Part shown: piece by piece, positions 36,092-45,819 of the stretch
How the letters are laid out: each line of letters begins with the position of its first letter
Numbering within the stretch: position 1 is the stretch's first letter
DNA from: Zobellia amurskyensis
Lineage (GTDB): Bacteria; Bacteroidota; Bacteroidia; Flavobacteriales; Flavobacteriaceae
Length of the DNA stretch: 50,833 bases
Reading direction: 5' to 3'
Assembly (NCBI RefSeq): GCF_009725985.1
Contig: NZ_RCNR01000033.1
Span: 1 to 50,833 of the forward strand
Notes under the pieces: generated by a model
What the model saw: the letters and a program-made list of their open reading frames with translations, nothing else
Database searches by the model: none
Told to the model about the DNA's origin: nothing
Program-made: the position numbers and the translations under genes

Positions 36092-36498
36092 CCATACTCT
36101 AACTGAGCACATAGTTTTGTCCCACCAGAGGATTCATAATACCGTCTCCACATAAGCATAGAACGTACTGTATTTTCCTACATTTCATAATATAGCAATC
36201 GTATACATTCTTAATAGCGATAAGCACTATAGTTATACTTCTCTATTTTTAGATTCCTACTTTTCCTTTTTTTGGCGATTAACCTCAACTGAGTCTACCA
36301 AGACTCAATTTTACAGTCCTAAACCACAAGATGTACGGTTTAAATAAAAGGATTAGGTGTTTTTAAGCTTATTCCGTTTATAGAACTATGATTACCACTT
36401 ACCGATATTCTTGTTTTCAATCGAATTTAATACCCTTTGCCCGATAGATATGAGTACCAATGGTGTGTGATTGCGTTTTATATACAAACCCAATTCTT
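36092..36498. other. Intergenic stretch without a recognisable gene
   Basis: 407 bases. The only structure I see is a 7-bp hairpin TGAGTCT (36290-36296) / AGACTCA (36301-36307) followed by ATTTTA, a possible weak terminator for the upstream pair. Composition is ordinary for this genome. No tRNA or RNA gene is recognised. Confidence 0.5.
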
Positions 36499-36600
36499 AT
36501 GAAAGAAAAAACTACTCTTAACGATTACCTTGTTTACGCTTTCTGCGCCTTTTGTTTTCTATGGTCTCTGTATGTGATATTTTACACGACTGTCACTTAA
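36499..36600 (+). CDS. Putative 33-residue single-helix membrane microprotein
   Basis: A small ORF that begins MKEKTTLNDYLVYAF and has one hydrophobic helix rich in Phe, Cys, Leu and Tyr at about 10-30. The charged N-terminus before the helix is typical of real small membrane proteins. It shares the pattern MK-(charged)-L-(N/T)-(D)Y-x-AF with the second small ORF 200 bases downstream. No family is recognised; reality is likely but unproven. Confidence 0.5.
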   Translation: MKEKTTLNDYLVYAFCAFCFLWSLYVIFYTTVT

Positions 36601-36742
36601 ATCCACTGAGAATAAGGAATAACACACCAATAGGCCTTAGGCGTTGATTTATTTTATTACTAAAAATACCTACTCTAGAAATAAAAATCATCAAATACCA
36701 CAGGTATCTGATATAAATAACCCAAAAAATGTGGGGTTTTTC

Positions 36743-36776
36743 TTTGTTTTATTATGCGTGTATACTTTTAAATTTG
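36743..36776 (+). promoter_or_regulatory. Promoter candidate for the second microprotein
   Basis: TTTG (36743-36746), a 22-base spacer and TAAATTTG (36769-36776), a full -7 match. The start codon follows 24 bases later. The spacer is about two to three bases longer than usual. A small hairpin AACCC/GGGTT precedes it. Confidence 0.4.
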
Positions 36777-36800
36777 TGAAGGAACAACACAATAATATTT

Positions 36801-36899
36801 ATGAAAACACGAGACAAACTCACCTACGCCTATGTCGCATTTAATGTCATTTTTATAATTGTAATGGCTATTTTCCTATACAAGAACCATCCTTTTTAG
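36801..36899 (+). CDS. Putative 32-residue single-helix membrane microprotein
   Basis: A small ORF that begins MKTRDKLTYAYVAFNV, with one hydrophobic helix at about 9-26 (FIIVMAIFLY) and a short KNHPF tail. It has its own -7 box 24 bases upstream and a strong terminator 34 bases downstream, so this 170-base interval looks like a complete tiny transcription unit. No family is recognised. Confidence 0.55.
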   Translation: MKTRDKLTYAYVAFNVIFIIVMAIFLYKNHPF

Positions 36900-36932
36900 A
36901 AATTCATTAAAATTTCAAACTTAGATTGCCTT

Positions 36933-36969
36933 AGCTCCTTTCTTTTATAAAAGACAGGGGCTTTTTATT
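36933..36969 (+). terminator. Strong terminator after the microprotein ORF
   Basis: AGCTCCT (36933-36939) pairs with AGGGGCT (36956-36962, one G-U); inside it the perfect palindrome TCTTTTATAAAAGA (36941-36954) extends the stem. TTTTTATTATTTT follows. The U tract is only on the plus strand, so it serves the small ORF rather than the convergent comM gene. Confidence 0.75.
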
Positions 36970-36972
36970 ATT

Positions 36973-38508
36973 TTACCCCAGCCAGCCTTCCCTATCTAAA
37001 CTACGATATTGAATAGCTTCTCCTATATGGGACCCGTTTACCGCTTCTACCCCTTCTAAATCAGCAATCGTGCGCCCCACTTTTAAAATACGGTCATAGG
37101 CACGCGCAGACAGATTTAAACGCTCCATGGCATTCTTAAGCAATTCTTTTGAAGCGTCATCTAATCTACAGAATTCACGAATCTGCTTGGTATTCATTTG
37201 AGCATTGTAATGCACATTAGGTAATTCGGCAAAGCGTTTGGTCTGTACTTCCCTAGCAGCGGTTACCCGTTTCCTGATTTCCACACTGCTTTCTCCTTTT
37301 CGGTCCTCGGACAGCTTTTCAAAAGGAACCGGCGTCACTTCAATATGTATATCTATACGGTCTAATAAGGGCCCGGATATCTTACTCAAATAGCGTTGCA
37401 TTTCCGCAGGAGAAGAAGTAACTGGTGCATCAGGGTCATTAAAATATCCTCCCGGACTAGGGTTCATACTAGCCACTAACATAAAACTACTGGGATAGGT
37501 AACGGTAAATCGTGCTCTGGCAATAGTAACCTCTCGGTCTTCCATTGGTTGGCGCATTACTTCCAAAACCCTACGCTCAAACTCCGGCAGTTCATCTAAA
37601 AACAAAACTCCGTTGTGCGATAATGATATCTCCCCTGGTTGTGGGTAACTCCCCCCTCCGACCAATGCAGCAGAACTTATGGTGTGATGTGGATTTCTGA
37701 ACGGACGCTGACTCATCAGTCCCATATTCTTTATTTTACCCACTACACTATGAATCTTAGTAGTTTCTAGCGCCTCGTGCAAAGTCATTGGTGGCAAAAT
37801 AGAAGGCAATCGTTTAGCAAGCATAGTTTTCCCTGCTCCCGGAGGACCAACCAAAATAATATTATGCCCGCCTGCCGCTGCAATTTCCATGGACCGCTTG
37901 ATACTTTCCTGACCTTTTACATCTGCAAAATCAAATTCCGGGAAATCCAGGGTTTTATAGAATTCTTCACGTGTATTAATGATGGTTTGCTCCAAAGGCG
38001 TTCCATTATCAAAAAATTCTATTACCTCACTTATATTCTCGACCCCAAAAACCTTTAAATCAGAAACTATTGCAGCTTCCTTTGCATTTTCTTTAGGCAA
38101 AATAAACCCTTCAAAACCTTCTTCTTGCGCCTTAATAGCAATAGGCAATGCTCCTTTTATAGGATGAAGGCTACCATCTAAAGAAAGCTCACCCATGATG
38201 ATGTACTTTTCTACATTCTCTGACTTAATCTGTCCTGAGGCGGTTAGAATTCCGATAGCCAAGGTTAGGTCATATGCAGAACCTTCTTTCCGAAGGTCCG
38301 CAGGGGCCAGATTCAAAGTTATTTTCTTTCCAGGAATTTTATATCCGTTATTTAATAGTGCCGCCGCAATACGATAGTTACTTTCCTTTATTGCATTGTC
38401 CGGCAATCCTACCAAGTGGTAACCAACACCTTTATCTACATTGACTTCAACTGTGATAGTTGTTGCATCTACGCCGAAAACGGCACTTCCAAAAACTTTG
38501 GTGAGCAT
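36973..38508 (-). CDS. comM: YifB/ComM family Mg-chelatase-like AAA+ ATPase
   Basis: 511 residues. An N-terminal ChlI-like S5-fold domain (about 20-145) precedes the AAA+ module. Walker A is GPPGAGKTML (221-230), Walker B is VLFLDELPEF (301-310), and an insert with NPHHTISSAALVGGG follows the chelatase pattern. A C-terminal Mg-chelatase helical domain follows (LSARAYDRILKVGRTIADL). In naturally competent bacteria ComM is a helicase that helps branch migration during transformation; the family is much wider than competence. Transcribed alone after the penicillin acylase gene. Confidence 0.92.
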   Translation of the reverse strand: MLTKVFGSAVFGVDATTITVEVNVDKGVGYHLVGLPDNAIKESNYRIAAALLNNGYKIPGKKITLNLAPADLRKEGSAYDLTLAIGILTASGQIKSENVEKYIIMGELSLDGSLHPIKGALPIAIKAQEEGFEGFILPKENAKEAAIVSDLKVFGVENISEVIEFFDNGTPLEQTIINTREEFYKTLDFPEFDFADVKGQESIKRSMEIAAAGGHNIILVGPPGAGKTMLAKRLPSILPPMTLHEALETTKIHSVVGKIKNMGLMSQRPFRNPHHTISSAALVGGGSYPQPGEISLSHNGVLFLDELPEFERRVLEVMRQPMEDREVTIARARFTVTYPSSFMLVASMNPSPGGYFNDPDAPVTSSPAEMQRYLSKISGPLLDRIDIHIEVTPVPFEKLSEDRKGESSVEIRKRVTAAREVQTKRFAELPNVHYNAQMNTKQIREFCRLDDASKELLKNAMERLNLSARAYDRILKVGRTIADLEGVEAVNGSHIGEAIQYRSLDREGWLG

Positions 38509-38541
38509 ATTCGTTATCTATTTAAATTCTATAGTTGGGTT

Positions 38542-40944
38542 TTATTCTTTTCCATTCATTGGTTTCAACGTAAGCTGTGACTTTGATTTGGATAGTATTT
38601 CCTCCTTATTGAGCATCATCTTACGAAACTCCCCATTCACATACATCTCTGCTTGGTCTTTATAATGAGTACTAAACGGATTTCCCGATTGTCCCGTAGG
38701 AAGGATACTCATACTATTCTCTACATCCGAAAAATCTATCACCCTTCTAGTGGATGGCCCGGAACTCACCTTGTTAAATCCGCCCTCTGTGTATGGAAAA
38801 TACGTGTTGTTAATAACCTCCCGTGTTCCATTAATAGGAAAAGGCCCCACATTGAAAAAAGACTTAAGTGCCTCAACCTGCCCAATGGGATGCCCATGCT
38901 CTAAAGTATGCACTCTTCCCCAAATCCATTGAGCGGTATCATTGCCCAGTTGGTCTTCCAGAGCTTCCACAGCTTCCTTGAAAGAAGTGGTAACAATATC
39001 AAATTGACTTTCAACTGTCTCCGGTGTACTTATATTGTCCCACCAAATGGAAGCCTCATTACCAACTATAGGCGCAATGGTCCGCTTTATAAAGTGTGTG
39101 TTCAAAATTTCCTCGAACAGTGTTTCCCCTAATTCGTCCTTAAATGTATTCTGCAGTATAAAATACATCCACCTATGATATACCGTTGCCGCTGTACTTT
39201 CAGTGGGGTAATCGCCTTTCCAAACTTTGAGGTTATCCAGAATTTGCAAATCACTATCGTTAAGGCCCTCAACATTCACCTTTTTAAGCAATTGGGATAC
39301 TATTTCAACATTTACAGGTGAGGTATTATCGGTTATCATATCTCCCACAGCTTCCTTGTCCCAATCGTCTTTACCCTCCAACAATTCCTCAATTCTTCGA
39401 CCTCTATTTTCAGGTAAATAATAACCAGGGTACAACATTCCAGAAATAGAATCCGGTTGGTTGTTAGCCGAATATACATAGTGCCAAGGCGGATTTATAG
39501 CATGTGGATTTTTACTGAAATCTAAATATTCTTTTTCGACCGGAAGACCTTTCCCCTCCTCATACACAAATTTGGTATTTACACTGTCCGGAATTTCATA
39601 GAGCTTGGCAGCGGCCCACCACGCCACATTATCATCGGCATCGCCATAAACAATACCAAGACCGGGCGCATGAAGGTCCTCTAAGGCTTGCTCAAAATCA
39701 TCCAACCCCTTAGCATGGGACATACTATAAAGTGAATTGAGTAATTTATTTTCCACTTTTGTAAATATCCACCACATAGAAATGGGTCTTTCGCCCGTAA
39801 TCTGATCGGCAATACCATTTAAAATAGGACCACGATGTGTTTTTTTATAAGAAAATTGGACATCGTCAGAATCCTTTACTTTTATTGTTTTGGATATGAC
39901 CTCGTAATCCTTCCAACCATCACCATCTTTATATTTTCTTGGATCAGTTGGATGTTTTTTCTCGTAATAAAAGTCCACATCATCATTCTCAAACATGGTC
40001 ATACCATAGGCTAGCTTTCGGTTATGGCCCAATATAGGATAAGGAACCCCGGCCAAATGATAGCCGTACTTCTCATAATTTGGAGTACTTACATGGGCCT
40101 CGTACCAAACCGATGGTTGCGAATACCCAATATGCGGGTCGTTCGCGAAGATTACTTTCCCGTTTTTGGTTTTTTCTGGAGCAATTGCCCAACCATTACT
40201 TCCTTCAAATAGTGGAATAGACAGTTTTTCCAGAGAAGACATTACCTCAGAAATGGATTTACGTATGGAATCGTTTTTAGTATTGGGATAGTTTTTTATC
40301 CATAATGTAGTAGTATCACTATGGACTGCTAGGTCCTTTAAATACTCAAACCCCAATTTATCTTTTATTTTGCTCAATAACGGGTCCGTTTTGTGAGCCA
40401 TGGCAAAGCTGAAAGCCATATACCCTAAGGTATTGTAGACATCTTTTAGTTCAAACGGTTTTTTTTCTATACCTGTTAAGTAAAACTCTACAGGAGTGGG
40501 ACCTTCTTTTACAAATTCATTTACGCCGTCCAAGTATGCTTGCGACAACTGTACTGCTGCATCCGATGGATTAAGGTTAGTTATGGTTTTAGAAGAATAA
40601 TCATCTATACCCAATGCTATAAAGAACTTATCCGTACCCAACAAGTCTTTTCCGAACACCTCTGACAGCCCCCCTTTTCCTATACGCCGCAAAAGCTCCA
40701 TTTGCCACAATCTATCCTGAGCATGAACATAACCTAGCGCCTTAAAAGCGTCTGCGTCATTTTCGGCATAAATATGTGGAATACCATAGTTGTCATAATA
40801 TATCTGTACTTCCTTAGAAAGACCTTGAAGCGACTTTTCACCATCGTAATCTGGTTTTAGGTGATAGGTAAAACTTCCTATAATAACAGCTAACACACCA
40901 ACAAGAGCAAGAAAACCCCACCCTAAGCGCTTAAATTTTCCCAT
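38542..40944 (-). CDS. Penicillin acylase family protein
   Basis: An 800-residue N-terminal-nucleophile hydrolase precursor. One N-terminal helix (about 8-27) is a signal anchor. The alpha chain is followed by the autocatalytic cleavage site before S249 in EGSNGWAIAPEKT, the nucleophile after maturation. FANDPHIGYSQPSVWYEAHV and the C-terminal Asn region fit the family. Members cleave amide bonds of acyl compounds such as penicillins or acyl-homoserine lactones; substrate unknown here. It lies 33 bases upstream of comM and may be co-transcribed with it. Confidence 0.92.
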   Translation of the reverse strand: MGKFKRLGWGFLALVGVLAVIIGSFTYHLKPDYDGEKSLQGLSKEVQIYYDNYGIPHIYAENDADAFKALGYVHAQDRLWQMELLRRIGKGGLSEVFGKDLLGTDKFFIALGIDDYSSKTITNLNPSDAAVQLSQAYLDGVNEFVKEGPTPVEFYLTGIEKKPFELKDVYNTLGYMAFSFAMAHKTDPLLSKIKDKLGFEYLKDLAVHSDTTTLWIKNYPNTKNDSIRKSISEVMSSLEKLSIPLFEGSNGWAIAPEKTKNGKVIFANDPHIGYSQPSVWYEAHVSTPNYEKYGYHLAGVPYPILGHNRKLAYGMTMFENDDVDFYYEKKHPTDPRKYKDGDGWKDYEVISKTIKVKDSDDVQFSYKKTHRGPILNGIADQITGERPISMWWIFTKVENKLLNSLYSMSHAKGLDDFEQALEDLHAPGLGIVYGDADDNVAWWAAAKLYEIPDSVNTKFVYEEGKGLPVEKEYLDFSKNPHAINPPWHYVYSANNQPDSISGMLYPGYYLPENRGRRIEELLEGKDDWDKEAVGDMITDNTSPVNVEIVSQLLKKVNVEGLNDSDLQILDNLKVWKGDYPTESTAATVYHRWMYFILQNTFKDELGETLFEEILNTHFIKRTIAPIVGNEASIWWDNISTPETVESQFDIVTTSFKEAVEALEDQLGNDTAQWIWGRVHTLEHGHPIGQVEALKSFFNVGPFPINGTREVINNTYFPYTEGGFNKVSSGPSTRRVIDFSDVENSMSILPTGQSGNPFSTHYKDQAEMYVNGEFRKMMLNKEEILSKSKSQLTLKPMNGKE

Positions 40945-41192
40945 TCAAGTCTAAGTTTTGACCTAATATAAGAATTATTTATAAGGAGCTCATAAATAGC
41001 AGATGCCATGCATAAAAGAGTCTATTAACAACCCGCCTTCATTAAATTTTTTTTTAATGAGCTACAGAGACATACCCACGTACCCCTATACATTTAAACT
41101 AGTCAAAAAAAGTAAGAAAAAACTACAAATTTATTAAGTAATAAAATCTGAAAATTTCTATTTTTAATTAAAATAACCCTAAAAGATACTTT

Positions 41193-42407
41193 ATGAAAAA
41201 TGCTTACCTAAAACTTGCTGGAACCATCATTGGTGCCGGTCTTTTTCTTGTTTCATGTACTAAAGATGAATTTGAGCTAAGCCCGGAAGACAGCCTTAAA
41301 CCTTTAACATCAAAAATTGGTATTCCAAAATCAAACCTGAATTTTGAGGCTCCTTCGTTAATTAAAAAACTACCTGAAAAGTCAATGTTCCATGACGTTC
41401 CTTTTAATTTAGCTTCTATTGTTGAACCCAGTAAATGTACTTTAACTCCCTTAGACGATGTAATTGCCGCTTCGGTTTCCAGCAATCTGGATTCCATTGG
41501 TCTTGACTGGTATGATTTATACGCCGAAATGAATTTTCTTTCTACCATTACGGATGACAGCGAACAATATTTTGGTGCGGACGGAGAAGACACCCAAAAA
41601 GTAAAGAACATAACCAAAAGTCTAGAAAGGTTTTGGTTTATGCCACATGAAATAGAGGTACGCGGGCAACACAAAAGCACGCTAGAAGATTATGACAAAA
41701 TAGTGGACATTCTTATGTTCTGGTACGAAAGACCTGCTTCGGAGGCTAACGCTCTCGCCTATTATTTTACAAATTTCGTAAATGTAGAAAGTACCTTTCT
41801 AACAGAAACACCTTTGATAGCTGCAGATGGATTTGCGATTGCCCTAGATGGTGCCTTTGGACAGAACGACCTTATCGTAATCGGTGATGGCATAGTGGAC
41901 CTGCTAGAGCAAACAGGCATTAGACGAAATGTTATTTGGAATGGAATTATGGCCCATGAATGGGCGCACCACATGCAATTCAACAATCAAGATAAATGGT
42001 ATCCTAACGGAGCTGCAGATAATGCTCCCGAAGCGACTAGAACCACAGAACTAGAAGCTGATTTCTTCACGGGGTATTATGTAACCCACAAAAAAGGCGG
42101 AACCCAAAACTGGAGACGGACCCAACAATTTCTTGAACTTTTCTTTAATATAGGTGATTGCAGTTTTACAAGTGATGGTCACCACGGTACACCTTTGCAG
42201 CGAATGGAAGCAGCAAGAAGAGGTTATCTACTAGCTAGAAGAATCCAAAATAAAGGCAAGGTGTTGACCGCTAACCAAGTTCATAATAGATTTCTAAATC
42301 AACTGGATAAAATTATAGGTGATGTACCTTCTAGAGTGATTGAATCTACCGAAGATGAAATTGAAGATGAGTTTCAATTTGACGTTCAACCGGATGCGCT
42401 TCAATAA
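41193..42407 (+). CDS. Lipoprotein with neutral-zinc-metalloprotease-like motif
   Basis: 404 residues. A lipobox (GAGLFLVSC) gives acylation at C22, and the mature part starts TKDEFELSPED. The zinc-site motif H255-E-W-A-H259-H is followed by E286-L-E288-A-D290 in TTELEADFFTGYY, the order found in YpfJ-type neutral zinc metallopeptidases. The rest is not recognised. Outer-membrane or periplasmic protease activity is inferred from the motif. It is monocistronic, with an AT-rich upstream region and a strong terminator downstream. No clear TAnnTTTG is visible before the start. Confidence 0.8.
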   Translation: MKNAYLKLAGTIIGAGLFLVSCTKDEFELSPEDSLKPLTSKIGIPKSNLNFEAPSLIKKLPEKSMFHDVPFNLASIVEPSKCTLTPLDDVIAASVSSNLDSIGLDWYDLYAEMNFLSTITDDSEQYFGADGEDTQKVKNITKSLERFWFMPHEIEVRGQHKSTLEDYDKIVDILMFWYERPASEANALAYYFTNFVNVESTFLTETPLIAADGFAIALDGAFGQNDLIVIGDGIVDLLEQTGIRRNVIWNGIMAHEWAHHMQFNNQDKWYPNGAADNAPEATRTTELEADFFTGYYVTHKKGGTQNWRRTQQFLELFFNIGDCSFTSDGHHGTPLQRMEAARRGYLLARRIQNKGKVLTANQVHNRFLNQLDKIIGDVPSRVIESTEDEIEDEFQFDVQPDALQ

Positions 42408-42429
42408 GAATAAACACTAACCAGATATT

Positions 42430-42467
42430 AGGGAGTTTCAACAGGATTTGGAACTCCCTTTATTTTT
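42430..42467 (+). terminator. Terminator after the lipoprotein gene
   Basis: AGGGAGTT (42430-42437) pairs with AACTCCCT (42452-42459), with a loop of 14 bases and a TTATTTTT tail. It separates the convergent lipoprotein and dsbD genes. Confidence 0.8.
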
Positions 42468-42482
42468 GTGACGGGATATAAC

Positions 42483-44450
42483 CTAGTTATTTTTAAAATT
42501 CACCAAGCCCTCCCTTAACCATTCCCTATATACATCACTATCCGTATACTGCACAGCGGTATTTAGAATTTCTAAATTTGGTGACATTAAAACGTAGTAA
42601 GGCTGAGAAGCCGCGTTAAAATTAACCGTCTGAAAAGTACCCCATTTCTGCCCTACCGTCTCAATATGTTTTACACGGCCGGTATCATATTTAAAATCGA
42701 ATTGCTCTGATTTCGGAAGTTCTTTTCGGTCATCTACGTATAATGAAATAAGAACGTAATCTTCCTTTAAAATAGCATACACATCAGGTTCGCTCCAAAC
42801 ATTCTCTTCCATCTTTCTACAGTTCACACAAGCCCAACCCGTAAAATCCAATAGAATAGGCTTATTGACCTTCTTTGCGTGCGCTACGCCTTCATCAAAA
42901 TCCTTATAACAATCTATTCCCAACGGACAATCGCTTTCGGTTTCAAAAACACTGTAAAATGCCGGTGGCGGAAAACCGCTTAAAAGCTTAAGACTAGAAA
43001 CTCCCAAAAGTCCCAAAACGATATAGATAGAAAAAGCGGCACTGACCAATCCCATAACTTTTCTTCCCGCAGAGAGCTTTTGTTTAGGTCCGTCATGCGG
43101 AAATCTAAATATCCCAAAAAGATAAAGGGCGAGTAATACAAACAGCACTACCCATATACCCAAGAATATTTCACGTTTTAAGATGCCCCAGTTCCCAACA
43201 AGGTCTGCATTGGAAAGGAATTTAAGCGCCAACGCCAGTTCCAGAAAGCCTAACACCACTTTAACCGTGGTCATCCATCCACCGGATTTTGGCAGTGAAT
43301 TCAACCACGCAGGAAACAGCGCGAAAAGAGCGAACGGAAGAGCCAATGCCACACCAAAACCGGTCATGCCCGCCGAAAGATTCATTGCCACATCACCCTC
43401 CTCTAGAACAGTGCTTCCTAGAAGTCCACCTAAAATTGGGCCTGTACAAGAAAATGAAACAATAGCCAATGTAACCGCCATAAAGAAAATACCGATTACA
43501 CCTCCTATTTTGGAAGAAGCGGCATCCATCTTATTCGCCCAAGAACTAGGCAACGTCAATTCATAATACCCGAAAAAAGAGAATGAAAAGAATACAAAAA
43601 TCAGGAAAAAAGCAATGTTCAGCCAAATGTTAGTAGCTATGGTATTCAATATCTGCGAGTCTACCGAGTCAAAAATATGGAAAGGCAAACTGAGCAAAAA
43701 GTATATTAAAACGATAAAAAATCCATACAACAGTGCATTTATAATGCCTTTGGATTTCTTTTGCGAGTGTTTGGTAAAAAACGATACGGTAAGCGGAATC
43801 ATTGGGAAAACACAAGGCGTCAACAAAGCTATCAATCCACCTAAGAATCCCAAGCCAAAAATCATCCAAAGACTTGAACTTGTCCCTCCCCCTTTATGGG
43901 TACTTCCCAAAAGTTCTTTGTTCTTTAAATCGATTTTTAAAGCCGAACTCAAAACTTTACTATGTTCATCTATGGTTTTTTCTTCCTTTACGGCCGTCCC
44001 TCCATCAAGAACAAAACTAAAATCCGCATCCACCGGAATACAAACCTCCTTACAAACTTGGTAGAAGAAGTTGATGTCAATCTGGTTTACATCTGGTTTT
44101 AGCAGTTTTATCTTTTGAGTAAAAACGGCCGTTTCCTTAAAATAGGTTTCGTCTACCTCAAAAATATCGCTGTACTCAACAATGGTTTCGCTCTCTAAAG
44201 TTTCTCCAACAAGTTCATAGTTTTCGCCTGCATTTTTATAACTGAATTCACTGGGCAATGACCCGCCTTCAGAAGTAAATTGAGAATACACATGCCACCC
44301 CTCCGCAATGTCTCCTTTCAGAATCAACTCATAATCCGTATCGCTTATTTTTTTTACTTCTTGCGACCATTTCACGGGATTATCGTTATCCTGAGAAAAA
44401 AGTCCTAAAGAACTAAAAAACAATGCAATAAATACCGTTATATACCTCAT
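42483..44450 (-). CDS. dsbD: Thiol:disulfide interchange protein DsbD
   Basis: A 655-residue transmembrane reductant shuttle. A signal peptide (MRYITVFIALFFSSLGLFS) precedes a periplasmic DsbD-alpha domain (about 25-165) with the cysteine pair C133 and C137. A membrane core follows with C213 (LLTPCVFPMIP) and a second cysteine in VSFSCTGPILGG. The C-terminal thioredoxin domain has C541-V-N-C544 (FTGWACVNCRKM). Electrons pass from cytoplasmic thioredoxin through the membrane to periplasmic partners. The start overlaps the stop of tilS by one base (TAATG), so translation is coupled. Confidence 0.94.
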   Translation of the reverse strand: MRYITVFIALFFSSLGLFSQDNDNPVKWSQEVKKISDTDYELILKGDIAEGWHVYSQFTSEGGSLPSEFSYKNAGENYELVGETLESETIVEYSDIFEVDETYFKETAVFTQKIKLLKPDVNQIDINFFYQVCKEVCIPVDADFSFVLDGGTAVKEEKTIDEHSKVLSSALKIDLKNKELLGSTHKGGGTSSSLWMIFGLGFLGGLIALLTPCVFPMIPLTVSFFTKHSQKKSKGIINALLYGFFIVLIYFLLSLPFHIFDSVDSQILNTIATNIWLNIAFFLIFVFFSFSFFGYYELTLPSSWANKMDAASSKIGGVIGIFFMAVTLAIVSFSCTGPILGGLLGSTVLEEGDVAMNLSAGMTGFGVALALPFALFALFPAWLNSLPKSGGWMTTVKVVLGFLELALALKFLSNADLVGNWGILKREIFLGIWVVLFVLLALYLFGIFRFPHDGPKQKLSAGRKVMGLVSAAFSIYIVLGLLGVSSLKLLSGFPPPAFYSVFETESDCPLGIDCYKDFDEGVAHAKKVNKPILLDFTGWACVNCRKMEENVWSEPDVYAILKEDYVLISLYVDDRKELPKSEQFDFKYDTGRVKHIETVGQKWGTFQTVNFNAASQPYYVLMSPNLEILNTAVQYTDSDVYREWLREGLVNFKNN

Positions 44451-45760
44451 TAATTTAATGTGAATTTTAAAATATCACTTGTATCTTCATTTACCTTAAA
44501 ACGCTCATCTGCCCGTCTGCCTATAACCCAAACCACATCTTCACCGGAGCAGAGCAACCACTGGCGTTCCTTAGAAACAACATCTACTTTTTCGTCCTTA
44601 AAAAATTTGGAAAGCTTTTTCTTCCCTTGCATTCCTATAGGGTAAAAGTAGTCGCCATTTTTCCATTTCCTTATCGTTAATGGATACTTTAACGCTTTTT
44701 TAGCTACGTACAGTGTGTTCTGGTTCTTTTCCGATAATTCATTTACCGATTCAATTTTTATACTAATGGGCTCCACAATTTCAGCTTGACCCTCTTGAAC
44801 ACTATAACAATCTTCAGCATCCGTGTCCTTTTGAATTTCTGTCAGCAATAAAAACTCCCTATCCTTTAGCAACCGGTGAGTTTTAGAATGAATTTCCTTG
44901 CCGCTCATAGCCGATACTAAATTTTCCACATCGTTCCATTCCGTAAATCCATACGCTTTAAACAAAGCGTGCATATAGACGGAAACTGGCTTCAAATCCA
45001 ATAAAGCCTGTACAGAAATCCGCACAACACCCTCCTTTTCTTGAAACAAACGCGACTTCAATTCCAAAATATGGGCATCAACAAGCACCGCACTCTCGGA
45101 AAGATATTGTTGTGTTTTGGTAAAATTCTTTAAAAAAGAAGGGTTTAAATCCTTTAGCAACGGCACAATTTTATGTCGGATTTTATTCCGAAGATATTTG
45201 GTATCCGCATTGCTGGCGTCCTCTCTCCACTTTAAGTTTTGCGACTCCGCATATTCCAAAATCTGACTTCTAGAAAAGCGAAGAAGTGGTCTTGACAAGG
45301 TGTCTGTTTTTTCCGGAATCCCAGACAAGCCATCAATACCCGTTCCTCTGGAAAGGTTGATTAAAAACGTTTCCAAACTATCATCTACGTGATGGGCCGT
45401 GACCAAGGTTTTAATATCATTTTCATGCATGACTTCTGCAAACCAACGATACCTAAGTTCCCTTGCACCAACTTGAACTGAAACTTTATTATTTTTAACA
45501 TAACCAATTGTATCAAAATTGGTTACAAAAAATTTAATACCATTACTTAATGCTATTCCCTGTACAAATTTCTCGTCCCCGTTACTGGCCCCTCCCCTTA
45601 GGTTAAAATTGCAGTGTGCAATGGCAAAATCCAATTTAGACTTAACGCATAAATCTACCAAAACCACACTGTCCAGACCTCCACTACAGGCAAGTAAAAA
45701 CTTACCTTGCACAAGGTTTTGAAAATTAGCTTCAATATGTTTTTGAAATTCTTCTAACAC
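44450..45760 (-). CDS. tilS: tRNA(Ile)-lysidine synthase
   Basis: 436 residues. It converts C34 of the CAU-anticodon tRNA-Ile to lysidine, using ATP. The PP-loop is SGGLDSVVLVD (26-36). HCNFNLRGGASNGDEKFV and TAHHVDDSLETFLINLSRGTGIDGLSGI are the family's catalytic-loop signatures. C-terminal TilS substrate-binding domains follow (KNGDYFYPIGMQGKKKLSKFF). An essential gene in most bacteria. Stop-start overlap with dsbD. Confidence 0.95.
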   Translation of the reverse strand: MLEEFQKHIEANFQNLVQGKFLLACSGGLDSVVLVDLCVKSKLDFAIAHCNFNLRGGASNGDEKFVQGIALSNGIKFFVTNFDTIGYVKNNKVSVQVGARELRYRWFAEVMHENDIKTLVTAHHVDDSLETFLINLSRGTGIDGLSGIPEKTDTLSRPLLRFSRSQILEYAESQNLKWREDASNADTKYLRNKIRHKIVPLLKDLNPSFLKNFTKTQQYLSESAVLVDAHILELKSRLFQEKEGVVRISVQALLDLKPVSVYMHALFKAYGFTEWNDVENLVSAMSGKEIHSKTHRLLKDREFLLLTEIQKDTDAEDCYSVQEGQAEIVEPISIKIESVNELSEKNQNTLYVAKKALKYPLTIRKWKNGDYFYPIGMQGKKKLSKFFKDEKVDVVSKERQWLLCSGEDVVWVIGRRADERFKVNEDTSDILKFTLN

Positions 45761-45819
45761 GATATAAAGGTAAGCAAGAATTAGAATTTGGAGGTTACAA
45801 TGAGCATCTTTAAACAGGC

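Noticed and set aside
36644-36844. 66-codon frame overlapping the second micro-ORF
   Set aside because: It runs through the promoter box and hairpin of the micro-ORF in another frame and has low-complexity, unprotein-like composition.
41039-41061. CATTAAA / TTTAATG stem around a T run
   Set aside because: All-A/T stem in a very AT-rich spacer; no reason to prefer a function over chance.
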